A DNA stretch of 64,000 nucleotides from an uncultured Candidatus Melainabacteria bacterium. Lineage in GTDB: Bacteria > Cyanobacteriota > Vampirovibrionia > Gastranaerophilales > Gastranaerophilaceae. The stretch is from assembly GCA_934700335.1 (NCBI GenBank), contig CAKUXM010000002.1, positions 124,001 to 188,000 on the forward strand, in the 5' to 3' direction. Of this stretch, positions 1-8,055 are shown one piece after another (within the stretch, counting starts at the first letter, position 1; each line of letters starts with the position of its first letter). Position numbers and translations under genes: made by a program. Under the pieces are notes generated by a model. The model was not told the origin of the DNA. It saw nothing but the letters and a program-made list of their open reading frames with translations, and did no database searches.

Positions 1-1695
1 GTTGTATTTGTCTTGCATACTTCTTAAAATTGGTTCTGAAACAACTTTGCCTTCTTGTTCGTATTTTTTCATAACATCAGCTTTTGTTGCATCTTTACTT
101 AAACCATATTTTTTAACTTCGCTTGCAAGATTTTCTGGAATATCAAGTTTCATATCTTGAGCAGAACGATACATTGCAGCAGCTTCATACAATGGCTTAT
201 AAAGTTTTTTCATTTTAGCCTCTGGAGATTTTGGCATAACCTCTTTGTTCATAGCTTCAGTTGTTTCTGTTGAAAGCTCATACATGTTGAAAATATTTTC
301 CATTCTTGCATCAATATCTTCTTGTTTTACGCTTGGATTTTCAGCTTTAATGAAGTTTGCCATTTTTTGTTTCTTCATTGATTGTTCTTCGTAATCAAAG
401 AAGTGCAAATCATCTGATTGTTTGCCTTTTACTTCACCCATTTTTAAGAAGTGGTTAACAACTTTTGTCATTTCTTCATCAGATTTATTTGGCATTAAAG
501 CTTTTAACTCTTTTGTTAAAGATTTATTAGCTTTTACAACTGTTTGAGCATTAAATCTTGCGTTTTGTCTTTGTTCAACAGCTTCCTTTTCTCTTTTTTG
601 AATACCGCTCTTAGCAGTTTTAATTGATTCTTCAGCTTTTGTTAAAGCTCTCAAATGATATTGATGAGGAACTAATTTTGGATCGTCCAAATCTCTCATC
701 AAGTGAGCATCGTGGAATGTATCAAAGTATTTTTTATCAAATGCTGAGAAGTGAGTACTTTGAGTTTTACCATCACCCGAATTACCAGCTATGTTCATCC
801 ATTGCAAAGCTGATGCGTCAAGAATTCTATAACCTTTGTCATCTGCGTAATCAAAATCTACGTCAGTTTTTTGAACAGAGATTTTTTTACCTGTTCCCAA
901 TTCTGTTGGGTCATAAACTTTCATTGTAGGTTTATTGCTCAACTCTTCCATAATCATGTTTACGTATTTGTCTTTATACTCGTAAGCCATAACTTTTCTT
1001 GATGTAGAAATAGCAGCACACATACCATGATGTCTTTGGTCAGTCGTTTTGATTGTTGGTTTATCATCTTCTGCTGTTTTTACAACAAGGTCGTTCAACA
1101 ATTCACCCAAAACTTGTGGTTTTTTATCTTTTAATTGAGCGTTAATTTTGTATTCTGGACTCATCATTTTATTTAATTTTTCAAGACAAGATTTTTTTTC
1201 TTCTGTTGTAATTTCTGTTGAAATAACGAAATAGTCTAGGTTTTTAGAAATATTTTTAACAGCATCAATTTTAGAATTGTTCATAGCTTGAGGTAAACCT
1301 TTTGTTTGCATCAATTTATTTCTCAAATCTAAAACAGCCTTTTCATCTTTTGTCATTTCTTTTTTATCAACAAAAGTAGCTTTAAATTGTTCTTGTAATT
1401 GTGCTTTATTAGGAGAGTCAGTATTTGCTAAAGCTTTTGCAGTAGCTTCTTGCAATTTACCTTTCCAATTGTTATTAGATTTTTTATCATCTAAATCAAA
1501 ACTCGTTCCATATCTTAAGCCTTGAGCAACATTCATTAAAAATTTAATATTTTCTTCAGAAGAATCTTCCGAAAGCTTATCAATGGCGTTATTGATATTA
1601 CGTTGATTATTTAGAGTAAGCGCATCACCCTTTTGTTTCAACTGTTCTACTGTGTTTTTGTCTTCTCTTTTACCTAAAAATGAAACGTTAAACAT
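1..1695 (-). CDS. Partial large protein with a papain-like cysteine signature
   Basis: The gene starts at ATG 1695 behind a good AGGAGA ribosome site and runs 565 codons off the left edge without a stop, so the C-terminus is missing. There is no signal peptide. The N-terminus, MFNVSFLGK, carries a V-S-F-x-G element like those at the start of other proteins here. Residues 219-230 read DQRHHGMCAAIS, which fits the papain active-site layout D-Q-x3-G-x-C-x-A-x-S with Cys226, although the usual aromatic residue after the Cys is Ala. The rest is mostly charged helix. I could not identify a catalytic His or Asn in the visible part. Cysteine peptidase is therefore an inference; a structural protein is possible. 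Confidence 0.6.
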   Translation of the reverse strand, partial: MFNVSFLGKREDKNTVEQLKQKGDALTLNNQRNINNAIDKLSEDSSEENIKFLMNVAQGLRYGTSFDLDDKKSNNNWKGKLQEATAKALANTDSPNKAQLQEQFKATFVDKKEMTKDEKAVLDLRNKLMQTKGLPQAMNNSKIDAVKNISKNLDYFVISTEITTEEKKSCLEKLNKMMSPEYKINAQLKDKKPQVLGELLNDLVVKTAEDDKPTIKTTDQRHHGMCAAISTSRKVMAYEYKDKYVNMIMEELSNKPTMKVYDPTELGTGKKISVQKTDVDFDYADDKGYRILDASALQWMNIAGNSGDGKTQSTHFSAFDKKYFDTFHDAHLMRDLDDPKLVPHQYHLRALTKAEESIKTAKSGIQKREKEAVEQRQNARFNAQTVVKANKSLTKELKALMPNKSDEEMTKVVNHFLKMGEVKGKQSDDLHFFDYEEQSMKKQKMANFIKAENPSVKQEDIDARMENIFNMYELSTETTEAMNKEVMPKSPEAKMKKLYKPLYEAAAMYRSAQDMKLDIPENLASEVKKYGLSKDATKADVMKKYEQEGKVVSEPILRSMQDKYN

Positions 1696-1728
1696 ATATT
1701 CTCCTAACCTACTATATTTCTTGTTTTT

Positions 1729-1757
1729 ATTATACTACGGCATGGTTGAATTGTTAA
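1729..1757 (-). promoter_or_regulatory. Sigma-70 type promoter for the partial gene 1-1695
   Basis: On the minus strand TTAACA (1757-1752) and TATAAT (1734-1729) are separated by exactly 17 bases, about 35 bases upstream of the start codon at 1695. The -10 box is perfect and the -35 box differs from TTGACA at one base. Confidence 0.6.
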
Positions 1758-1825
1758 TAAAAAAAATACCGGTTTTTCATATCTTTTAATATAATTTTAC
1801 AACCTACTACCTTTGTAATTTTTCA

Positions 1826-3367
1826 TTATGCGTTCGTTAATTTTTCACTCAAAAATGCAATTGTTTTTGGAAAATATTGTTGCAAATATTGAGCTCTCAT
1901 TGCAAGCGCATAATTAGCTTTATAAGTATTTAAAATTGCATTTGTTTCTGCAATTGTTTCTTTCCTTCCTCTATCCTTTTGACCTTTTACAGCTTCGTTT
2001 GCAATAAAATAATCAATGTGGCTTCTTTGAGCTTCCGGATATTCTTTCAAAAAGTTTTTCTTTTCTTGTTCATAAACTTTTTTAAATTCTTTACTGTTAG
2101 AAATTTCATCTTTAATTTCTAATTTAAAATCCTGACCAAGACTAGAAGGTCTTTTACTTGAATCAATAGCATGACCTAATTCGTGTAAAAATACTGCCGG
2201 ATTATCACTAACTGTCAATCTGCTTGATGTTAAATAATCATCACTGAACATATCCATATCAGTTGAACACTTTGATTGAAAATCATTACAAACAGCTTCT
2301 ACACTATCAACCTTATTAGCAAAATTCATTAATTCATCACCAGAAATAGATTTTAGCATATTAATTACAGCGATTTTTTCTTGACCAAAAATCTTATTTT
2401 CAATTTCTAGTGAAGCTTTTTTATCAGTGTTTCTTTCTGAAATATTTAAACTATTTTTATTTAATGAAATATCATAAGTTTTACCATTTCTTGTTGAAAT
2501 AAAATTGTTTTCATCAATTTTTTCAAAAGTTTGTTTTTGATTCATCAAAACTTTTCCGTCAACATCAGTAATCTTATAATCAATTATTCTGTTGCCGTTT
2601 TTGTCATCTTGATATAGATATTGAGTTCTTGTCATATCAGAAGAACGCATATCCTTTTTAATTGTTGTAACACCTGTTTTTTCGTCATAAGTTGCTTTTG
2701 CTAAAGTTCTTGTTTTTCCATTTGGAAATTCGTATTTAACATTATAAAAATTAGCAACTGGAGAAAGTTCAGAAATTTCTTTTCTTACAAGTCTACCTTG
2801 CTTATCTTTTTTAGTTTTCACTTCAGATAAAACGACATTAAAACCTGTTTTAGAGTCCCAGTCAGCAACGATTTCAGAAGTTAAGTTGTTTCTATAATCT
2901 TCTGATTTAATTTCTACAAAAGCTGCAGCATTATAGTTATCAGTCATTTTTGGCGTAGAATAACGTGTAACTTTTGAAACTTCTTTTGCTAAAATTTTCC
3001 CATTTCTATCAACAGTTATAGAAGTACCTTCTTTTTCACCTTCTTTTGCCGTAATAACAACTGTTTCATTATCATCAAACTCATTTGCTTTACATTGCAA
3101 AACTTTAGTTTTATCAGTTTTGATAGATTGACCAAATTCAATAATTTTATCAATATTCCAATCACTTCTGATTAAATATTGCTTGCTATCATTGTCAAAG
3201 CCGGCTTTATTCAATTTGTCTTGGTTTTCAATAGTAAAATTGCTTGGAGTTGTCTTTTCAAAAACATCTCTAGTCAAACCCATTATTGGATTTGACGCAA
3301 CTTTATTTTGAACCTTATTAACTGTTTTTATTCCAGTAAAATTTATATTACTAAAATTTATATTCAC
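1826..3367 (-). CDS. Putative zinc metalloprotease, anthrax lethal-factor-like (ATLF) C-terminal domain
   Basis: This 513-residue protein starts at GTG 3367, seven or eight bases after a TAGGA ribosome site. The N-terminus holds INFTG (8-12) and GLTRDVFEK (30-38), a signature shared with three other proteins in the window. The middle (about 60-330) looks beta-rich and repetitive (TRTQYLYQDD, KITDVDGKVLM). The C-terminal region has the zincin motif HELGHAID (H395, E396, H399), then KETIAETNAI with E474 as probable third zinc ligand, and ends YFPKTIAFLSEKL. HExGHAxD followed by a downstream AE and a final PKTxxF matches my memory of anthrax lethal factor. It has no Sec signal, so how it is exported is unclear. 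It is a paralogue of the gene at 8056-9540. The peptidase call is firm by motif; substrate and role are unknown. Confidence 0.75.
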   Translation of the reverse strand: MNINFSNINFTGIKTVNKVQNKVASNPIMGLTRDVFEKTTPSNFTIENQDKLNKAGFDNDSKQYLIRSDWNIDKIIEFGQSIKTDKTKVLQCKANEFDDNETVVITAKEGEKEGTSITVDRNGKILAKEVSKVTRYSTPKMTDNYNAAAFVEIKSEDYRNNLTSEIVADWDSKTGFNVVLSEVKTKKDKQGRLVRKEISELSPVANFYNVKYEFPNGKTRTLAKATYDEKTGVTTIKKDMRSSDMTRTQYLYQDDKNGNRIIDYKITDVDGKVLMNQKQTFEKIDENNFISTRNGKTYDISLNKNSLNISERNTDKKASLEIENKIFGQEKIAVINMLKSISGDELMNFANKVDSVEAVCNDFQSKCSTDMDMFSDDYLTSSRLTVSDNPAVFLHELGHAIDSSKRPSSLGQDFKLEIKDEISNSKEFKKVYEQEKKNFLKEYPEAQRSHIDYFIANEAVKGQKDRGRKETIAETNAILNTYKANYALAMRAQYLQQYFPKTIAFLSEKLTNA

Positions 3368-3443
3368 GTTTCCTACACCTATATGTCTTTAAAAACATGA
3401 ATATAAAAGAAATTGCCCTATATCAAAATTTCATTAAAAAATA

Positions 3444-4163
3444 TTACTGATTTTCAATTTCTTTTGTCCATTTATCTTTACCCCAAAGTTCAAGATAAAT
3501 TTTAGGTGCATTTTCATCTAACTTATTCAAAGCTTTTTCAATTTGTAATAAAATTTCTTTTTCTTGTTCTGGAGTAGCATCTTTTGGAACATAAATTGGT
3601 TCAGAATAACAGTTTGCAATTTTTACGATACCAACAGGGAATTGTAATTTATCCCAAGTTGGAAGTTTAACCATATGTTTTGAAGGGGAATACCAATTCA
3701 TAGGAATAATTGGCGCACCCGTATGTTTAGCCAATGCAATAATACCTTTTTTAGCCTTCTTTGCTGGTCCATTTGGTCCGTCAACCATAACAGCAACATT
3801 TTCGCCTCTTTCCAAAGCTTCCATCATTTCAATTGTAGAACTTACTCCACCTTTATCAAGGATAGCTCTGTTTTGAGAACCTCTGATTGTTTTAAAGCCA
3901 AAATATTTTGCACCTGCATCAATTATTTCACCGTCCATTGAACGACTAATCAAAACATTTGTATTTTTTCTGTTTTTCAACCCAAAAATACTACATTGAT
4001 GAGCATGCCACAATGCGTATATTGCAGGTTCTTTATCTTGATAATTGTGCAATTTAAACCAAGCCATGTGTCTTTGTATAGAAAATAAAAGAACAATAAA
4101 TTTTCTTAGTATAAACGCTATTATTTTTTCATCTAGTGTTAGTTCTTTTTTTATTAATTTCAT
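3444..4163 (-). CDS. DUF374 family lysophospholipid-type acyltransferase
   Basis: A 239-residue protein of the DUF374 family, which belongs to the lysophospholipid acyltransferase superfamily and acts at the inner face of the cytoplasmic membrane on lipid A or phospholipid precursors. Visible landmarks are a hydrophobic N-terminus, ALWHAHQ (the HxxxxD-type region), ISRSMDGEII, GFKTIRGSQNR and MVDGPNGPAKKAKKG followed by TGAPIIPM, in the order typical of the family. Length is normal. It lies downstream of the gene for a multi-pass membrane protein on the same strand, but a terminator-like hairpin separates the two. The acyl donor and acceptor cannot be told from sequence. Confidence 0.85.
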   Translation of the reverse strand: MKLIKKELTLDEKIIAFILRKFIVLLFSIQRHMAWFKLHNYQDKEPAIYALWHAHQCSIFGLKNRKNTNVLISRSMDGEIIDAGAKYFGFKTIRGSQNRAILDKGGVSSTIEMMEALERGENVAVMVDGPNGPAKKAKKGIIALAKHTGAPIIPMNWYSPSKHMVKLPTWDKLQFPVGIVKIANCYSEPIYVPKDATPEQEKEILLQIEKALNKLDENAPKIYLELWGKDKWTKEIENQ

Positions 4164-4203
4164 TTTTTAAATAATCCTTATATTTTTTAAAATTATTATA
4201 ACC

Positions 4204-4240
4204 TAAAAAAAGGGTAAAAATCCGTAGATATTACCCTTTA
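4204..4240 (-). terminator. Rho-independent terminator after the membrane protein gene
   Basis: Stem AAAGGGTAA / TTACCCTTT (4209-4217 with 4231-4239) with a 13-base loop. Read on the minus strand it is followed by a run of Ts. It sits just downstream of the stop at 4262. Confidence 0.7.
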
Positions 4241-4261
4241 AAAAAGATTTTTAAATTTAAA

Positions 4262-5074
4262 CTATTCTTGTGTTTTATTTTCAATAATATCTAAAGCCTC
4301 TAATTTTATTGATTTTGCAACAATAAAGGCTTCTGTCAACATAAAATAATAAGCTATCAATGAAACTAAAATTGAACTAATAAAAAATAAGATTGGATTT
4401 TTTAAAACAACTGTACTTGATAAAAATCCTACTAACATGATAGCCACAAAGAACAAGCACATAAACAATGCAACGCCTTTTAAGTATTGTTTTTTATCCA
4501 ACATAAAGATTTTTGTTGCCATCATATATCTAAAATAAGTTAGTAAATTAGATTTGTATGCAAACATAAAATTGAATATTGGGAAATAGAATAAAAATAC
4601 AAATACTACTAATGCAATCAATGCAATTGTAACATAGAACATAATTTGGCTAGAAAATGCTAATGCAACAATTATGCTTGCAGTTAAGAATAAAGAAGCA
4701 ACAAGTACAAAAAGTACATAGATAAAACCAAATGCAACTGCTACTTTCAAACCTTTTGTAAAACTACCTTTTAAACTCATTTCTGGCAAAGTGAATTCAT
4801 TTTCTTGATTAGAAAGAGATTTAACTAACGATAAAATATAACCGTTTGGAATAAACATTAAAACCAAAGAAACAAAAGCTAATAATATATACACCCAATT
4901 CCAGATAGGGTCATGCATTGAATCTTGCCAATGAGAATTTAAAACTGGCATAAATTCTTGAAATACGTTTGCAAAATTAGATACTAAAGTCGATGCCAAG
5001 ATGAACAAAAAGAAAATATATGTTTTCTTAATAACGTTTGTATCTTTAAACATGTAATAAAAAGCTTGTTTCAT
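4262..5074 (-). CDS. Multi-pass membrane protein, DUF4013-like
   Basis: I place the start at ATG 5074 because GAGGAGAG lies at the right distance upstream; an upstream ATG at 5131 in frame lacks this. The product of about 270 residues has about six hydrophobic segments (starting near residues 20, 75, 115, 145, 195 and 225) and a GYILSLVKSL turn followed by LPEMSLKGSF, a pattern I associate with DUF4013 integral membrane proteins. No catalytic motif is visible and the function is unknown. It is divergent from tag across a short AT-rich gap. Confidence 0.75.
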   Translation of the reverse strand: MKQAFYYMFKDTNVIKKTYIFFLFILASTLVSNFANVFQEFMPVLNSHWQDSMHDPIWNWVYILLAFVSLVLMFIPNGYILSLVKSLSNQENEFTLPEMSLKGSFTKGLKVAVAFGFIYVLFVLVASLFLTASIIVALAFSSQIMFYVTIALIALVVFVFLFYFPIFNFMFAYKSNLLTYFRYMMATKIFMLDKKQYLKGVALFMCLFFVAIMLVGFLSSTVVLKNPILFFISSILVSLIAYYFMLTEAFIVAKSIKLEALDIIENKTQE

Positions 5075-5184
5075 GATATCTCTCCTCAAAGAATAATTTA
5101 CAGAAAGATTATAGCAATTTCCATTAGCCAACGCAATAATTATTAACTATTGTGATAATATAAAATAAAAAGTAGGATTTAAAA

Positions 5185-5733
5185 ATGAATAGATGTTCTT
5201 GGGTTAATATGAAAAACCCATTGTATGTAAAATACCACGATGAGGAATGGGGCGTTCCAACGCATAAAGACAAAGCTTTGTACGAATTATTAATTCTTGA
5301 AAGCTTTCAGGCAGGTCTTTCGTGGGAATGCGTTTTAAACAAACGTGAAAATTTTAGAAAAGCTTTTGATAATTTTGATATTGATAAAGTTTCAAATTAT
5401 GATGAAACAAAAATCAACGAACTTCTTCAAAATACAGGTATTATCAGAAACAAATTAAAAATTAATGCAAGCATAAATAACAGTAAAATCTTCAAAGAAA
5501 TACAAAAAGAATTTGGCTCATTCGATAAATATATTTGGGGATTTACAAATGGAGAAATTGTTATTGAAAGTTTTTACAAAAGAACATTTTCCCCACTTTC
5601 AGATAAAATTTCAAAAGACCTAAAAAAGAGAGGTATGAATTTTATAGGCACAACAATTATTTATTCCTATTTGCAAGCAATTGGAATAATCAACGGACAT
5701 TCTGAAAATTGCTATAAATTCAAATCAAATTAG
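5185..5733 (+). CDS. tag: DNA-3-methyladenine glycosylase I
   Basis: A 182-residue base-excision repair enzyme that removes 3-methyladenine from alkylated DNA. It begins NRCSWV and has YHDEEWGVPTHKDKALYELL, the family hallmark, then ESFQAGLSWECVLNKRENFR around the base-binding pocket and the late GMNFIGTTIIYSYLQAIG segment. Near the C-terminus it has GHSENC, supplying residues of the structural zinc site together with Cys4. Length is typical. Its stop overlaps by a few bases the stop of the convergent metalloprotease gene at 5730. Confidence 0.95.
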   Translation: MNRCSWVNMKNPLYVKYHDEEWGVPTHKDKALYELLILESFQAGLSWECVLNKRENFRKAFDNFDIDKVSNYDETKINELLQNTGIIRNKLKINASINNSKIFKEIQKEFGSFDKYIWGFTNGEIVIESFYKRTFSPLSDKISKDLKKRGMNFIGTTIIYSYLQAIGIINGHSENCYKFKSN

Positions 5734-7346
5734 ACACTCTTAAAGAATTTTTCAGCTGCAGAATAATCTAAGTTTCTCATATAATCTTCAGAAACTTTTT
5801 CCTGATAATATCCATTATAATCTTTAAATTTATATTTCAAAAAGGCTTCAACAGCAATATCTTTTTCAGACATTTCAGGGTGCTCTTTTTTCATATTATC
5901 AATAAAATTCATATAATTCTTATCAATGACTATAGTTTTAAAACCATTTTTTGATGGTGCATCTATCTGGTTAAAGTAATCTGCATCATTCTTTTTTGCT
6001 TCTGAATACAATTTATATTCCATAAAGAAAGTAACAACTTCTTGTTGTAATGGAGACATTTTATTATCAAGAAGTGCATGTGTTAACTCATGTGCCATAA
6101 CAGAAGCAATTTCTGGCTTTGAAATAGCATCGTCAACAGTAATTATATTTCCAGTATGCGTTCCTACTGCATATTTTCTCTTGTTATCGTACAAACATTG
6201 ATCTTTCAAGATATCTGCAAAATCTTGTTGTAGTTCAGTTGGTAAATGTTTCATGTTGTCCAACATATAAACACCACTTTCTAGCAATTTATGCGCCGCT
6301 TTTTTATCTTGAGTAGTTATTATATTATTTTTAACATTATTTCCTGCAGCTTCTACATATCCAACTTTATCAAGCTCCTCTATTGCTTTTAAAAATTCAG
6401 ACAAATCAATATTTTCATTATGAGTTTGAGAAGAATGTCCGGCAGATGAGAAATATCCTTTTTCTTGATTATCAATTTTACCATCACCGTTCAAATCAAA
6501 TACTTCAAAACCTTTTTTCACATTGCCATTTTTGTCAGTAATATCTTTAAACTCAGCTTTGGCATCAACTTTAAACAGATTTTTCACATCATCTGTTATA
6601 ACGCTATTATTATTTTCATCTTTTATATCTAATTTTTCTAATTCTTCTAACTTTTGTTTTGTTATTTCTATTTTTTCTTTTTCATAAACAGTGTGCTTAC
6701 CTTCTTTATTGATAACACCAGAAGGATTATCTCCTTTTGAAGAGTCTTTGTCTAAATTTTTTAAATATTTTTCAAAATCGTCTATTTTTGAAAATTTGCT
6801 AACTCCGGCTTTTTCTTGATAAGTTTTTTCTACCTCATCAATTTTACCATCGTCGTTTAAGTCAAATATTTCCATACCTTTTTTGACTTTACCGTCTTCA
6901 TCTGCAATTTTTTTAGATACATCACTATATTCAAATCCAAAGACTTCCTTCAGTTCAGGTGTCATAATAGATTCACCTTCTTCATTTTTATATTTTGAAG
7001 CAATGTTATTTTGAACTTTTTCAAGCTGTGTTGGATTTAATTTAAACATTTTATCAATAAATTTAACTAAATCTTGTTGCGTAATATTTTTCTTTTTAAC
7101 TTTTTCATCTTCTAAAAAGATATTAATATCGCTTTGAGTAATAGTACCTTGAGAACCTTCCTCCTTATCTAACATGTTTATTGAGACAATTTTATCATCA
7201 GATTTTGTTGTTTTATTACTAGAATTATTCGTCAAATAATCAAACAAGAATTGTTCTTTTTTATTTTCTTTAAAATCAGCTTTTTTAATAGAAAATTTTC
7301 TGTTCTTGATGTTAAATTTAATTTCTTCGTTATTAATTTCAGACAT
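5730..7346 (-). CDS. Putative EF-hand zinc metalloprotease (HELTH)
   Basis: I choose ATG 7346 (MSEINNEE), which follows AAGGTGGG at good spacing, over an upstream in-frame ATG at 7376. The 538-residue product has two canonical EF-hand loops, DLNDDGKIDEVE and DLNGDGKIDNQE, and possibly degenerate ones, spread over residues 60-320. A C-terminal domain of about 170 residues follows with MAHELTHAL (H419, E420, H423); a Glu about 24 residues after the first His (FFMEYKLY) could be the third zinc ligand. No signal peptide is visible. A calcium-responsive peptidase is plausible from the architecture. It differs from the two lethal-factor-like zincins nearby, sharing with them only the HExxH core. 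Confidence 0.7.
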   Translation of the reverse strand: MSEINNEEIKFNIKNRKFSIKKADFKENKKEQFLFDYLTNNSSNKTTKSDDKIVSINMLDKEEGSQGTITQSDINIFLEDEKVKKKNITQQDLVKFIDKMFKLNPTQLEKVQNNIASKYKNEEGESIMTPELKEVFGFEYSDVSKKIADEDGKVKKGMEIFDLNDDGKIDEVEKTYQEKAGVSKFSKIDDFEKYLKNLDKDSSKGDNPSGVINKEGKHTVYEKEKIEITKQKLEELEKLDIKDENNNSVITDDVKNLFKVDAKAEFKDITDKNGNVKKGFEVFDLNGDGKIDNQEKGYFSSAGHSSQTHNENIDLSEFLKAIEELDKVGYVEAAGNNVKNNIITTQDKKAAHKLLESGVYMLDNMKHLPTELQQDFADILKDQCLYDNKRKYAVGTHTGNIITVDDAISKPEIASVMAHELTHALLDNKMSPLQQEVVTFFMEYKLYSEAKKNDADYFNQIDAPSKNGFKTIVIDKNYMNFIDNMKKEHPEMSEKDIAVEAFLKYKFKDYNGYYQEKVSEDYMRNLDYSAAEKFFKSV

Positions 7347-7458
7347 AGTTATCCCACCTTGACCATGTAAAAACATCTAAAGCTAAAAAATTTACTAACT
7401 TCAAAAAAAAGTTTTAACAATTTTTAGTATTTGAATTAAAATAATAAAGAGGAGAAAA

Positions 7459-7968
7459 ATGAAAGTTTTAAGCAAACAAAAAAATTCAAGAATGTGCTTT
7501 ATATGCGGAATGGATAACCCACAAGGCTTTAAATCACAATTTTACAATATGGAAGACGGAAGCGTAATTGCACCAGTAAGATACAAAGATGTACACCAAA
7601 GCTTTCCACAAAGAGTTCACGGCGGATTGATTGCAACAATGCTAGACGAACTTGCATGTAGAGCTTATTGGGTAAGCGGTGATTACACATTGGGCGTTAC
7701 AACATCAATGGAATTAAAATATAGAAAACCTGTGCCTTATAATGTCGACTTGCTAGCTCAAGGTTACGTAATTGACGACAAATCAAGAATGTTTAAAACT
7801 AAATCAAAAATTATTGATAAAGACGGAACAGTTTTTGCAGAATCAATAACAACTTATTTAAAACTACCAGTTGAAAAGATTGCACAAAACGTAGATGTAC
7901 ATGAAGAAATGCCATATTTGATTGAAGACGGCATTACAGAAATCGATTACGTTTCAAAAATGGATTAA
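7459..7968 (+). CDS. PaaI-family hotdog thioesterase
   Basis: A 169-residue single hotdog-fold protein with a GAGGAG ribosome site. The N-terminus has MCFICGMDNPQGFK, the Cys-containing start common to a subgroup of PaaI-like thioesterases. VHGGLIATMLDELACRAYW is the fold's central helix, with the HGG and Asp/Glu expected near the thioester. Such enzymes hydrolyse acyl- or aryl-CoA thioesters in the cytoplasm; the substrate here is not predictable. Neighbours are effector-like genes with no obvious metabolic link. Confidence 0.88.
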   Translation: MKVLSKQKNSRMCFICGMDNPQGFKSQFYNMEDGSVIAPVRYKDVHQSFPQRVHGGLIATMLDELACRAYWVSGDYTLGVTTSMELKYRKPVPYNVDLLAQGYVIDDKSRMFKTKSKIIDKDGTVFAESITTYLKLPVEKIAQNVDVHEEMPYLIEDGITEIDYVSKMD

Positions 7969-8055
7969 TATATTAAAGTTTGTAAAAATCATACTTTAAT
8001 CAAGCAATAATCATGCTTTACCCACCTTAACTAAGGCATAAGGTAGTGTATTAAA

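Noticed and set aside
624..929. Plus-strand ORF inside the partial gene at the left edge
   Set aside because: It is antisense to a long, well-formed reading frame with a ribosome site; shadow ORF.
1735..1742. GCCGTAGT on the minus strand upstream of the gene at 1695, resembling a sigma-28 -10 box
   Set aside because: No TAAAG at the right distance, and a good sigma-70 promoter overlaps it.
7977..8000. TAAAGTTT-like -35 box upstream of the 8056 gene
   Set aside because: The sequence 11 bases downstream is ACTTTAAT, not GCCG-like; it is better explained as an ATTAAAGT/ACTTTAAT inverted repeat.
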